Shown here: positions 35,137 to 35,166 of the stretch, piece after piece | Position numbering within the stretch: position 1 is the first letter of the stretch | Layout: every line of letters begins with the position of its first letter | Source of the DNA: Zygnema circumcarinatum | Taxonomy: Eukaryota; Streptophyta; Zygnematophyceae; Zygnematales; Zygnemataceae | NCBI GenBank assembly: GCA_037447605.1 | Contig: CM074813.1 | Coordinates: forward strand, 1,049,696-1,084,861 | Direction: 5' to 3' | Length of the DNA stretch: 35,166 nt | The notes under the pieces: model-generated | Database searches by the model: none | Seen by the model: the letters and a program-made list of their open reading frames with translations, nothing else | What the model was told of the DNA's origin: nothing | Position numbers and translations under genes: made by a program

Positions 35137-35166
35137 GTCAGTGCTTGCTGCTGGGAGGGGGGAGGG

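Overview
This window is nuclear eukaryotic DNA. Its genes are split by many short introns with plant-style GT-AG junctions, and it carries polypurine:polypyrimidine tracts, CAG/CTG triplet arrays and AACCCTAA/TTTAGGG-like motifs. A plant-type LRR receptor kinase and a plant-like CYP40 point to a streptophyte (charophyte alga or early-diverging land plant). A selenocysteine-specific elongation factor gene argues for an algal or otherwise early-branching lineage, because that machinery is generally reported as lost in land plants. I cannot name the species. All gene calls come from reading translated exons and checking splice phase by hand.

Layout. (1) 66-2935, minus: 5' part of DNA ligase 1 (first five exons; the catalytic core lies beyond the window start). 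It has an apparent upstream mitochondrial start and a downstream nuclear start followed by a PCNA-binding box. (2) 2936-4732: intergenic. (3) 4733-7570, minus: two-exon gene for a 707-residue glutamine-rich coiled-coil protein I do not recognise. (4) 7571-11311: intergenic, with ACGT-core promoter-type motifs, a CCAATGG palindrome cluster and a GC hairpin. (5) 11312-19965, minus: complete 18-exon LRR receptor-like kinase (935 aa). (6) 20492-20874, minus: possible small two-exon membrane protein. (7) About 21.8-26.7 kb: a repeat island. Three copies of a 70-nt tRNA-like sequence, each preceded by a CTG/GCT triplet tract, sit in a large imperfect inverted repeat around a 10-N assembly gap. A 63-bp in-frame minisatellite lies just outside the right arm. 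(8) 27165-31012, minus: complete ten-exon cyclophilin-40 (362 aa). (9) 31223-31740, minus: possible small two-exon gene. (10) 32348 to the right edge, plus: first seven exons of the selenocysteine-specific elongation factor, divergent from the CYP40 side.

The genes do not form a pathway; they are ordinary neighbours in a fairly compact genome (DNA replication/repair, surface signalling, chaperone cofactor, selenoprotein translation). The observations most worth following are the elongation factor in a plant-like genome, the tRNA-like repeat family with stem-preserving changes, the dual start of the DNA ligase, and its apparent GC-AG first intron.
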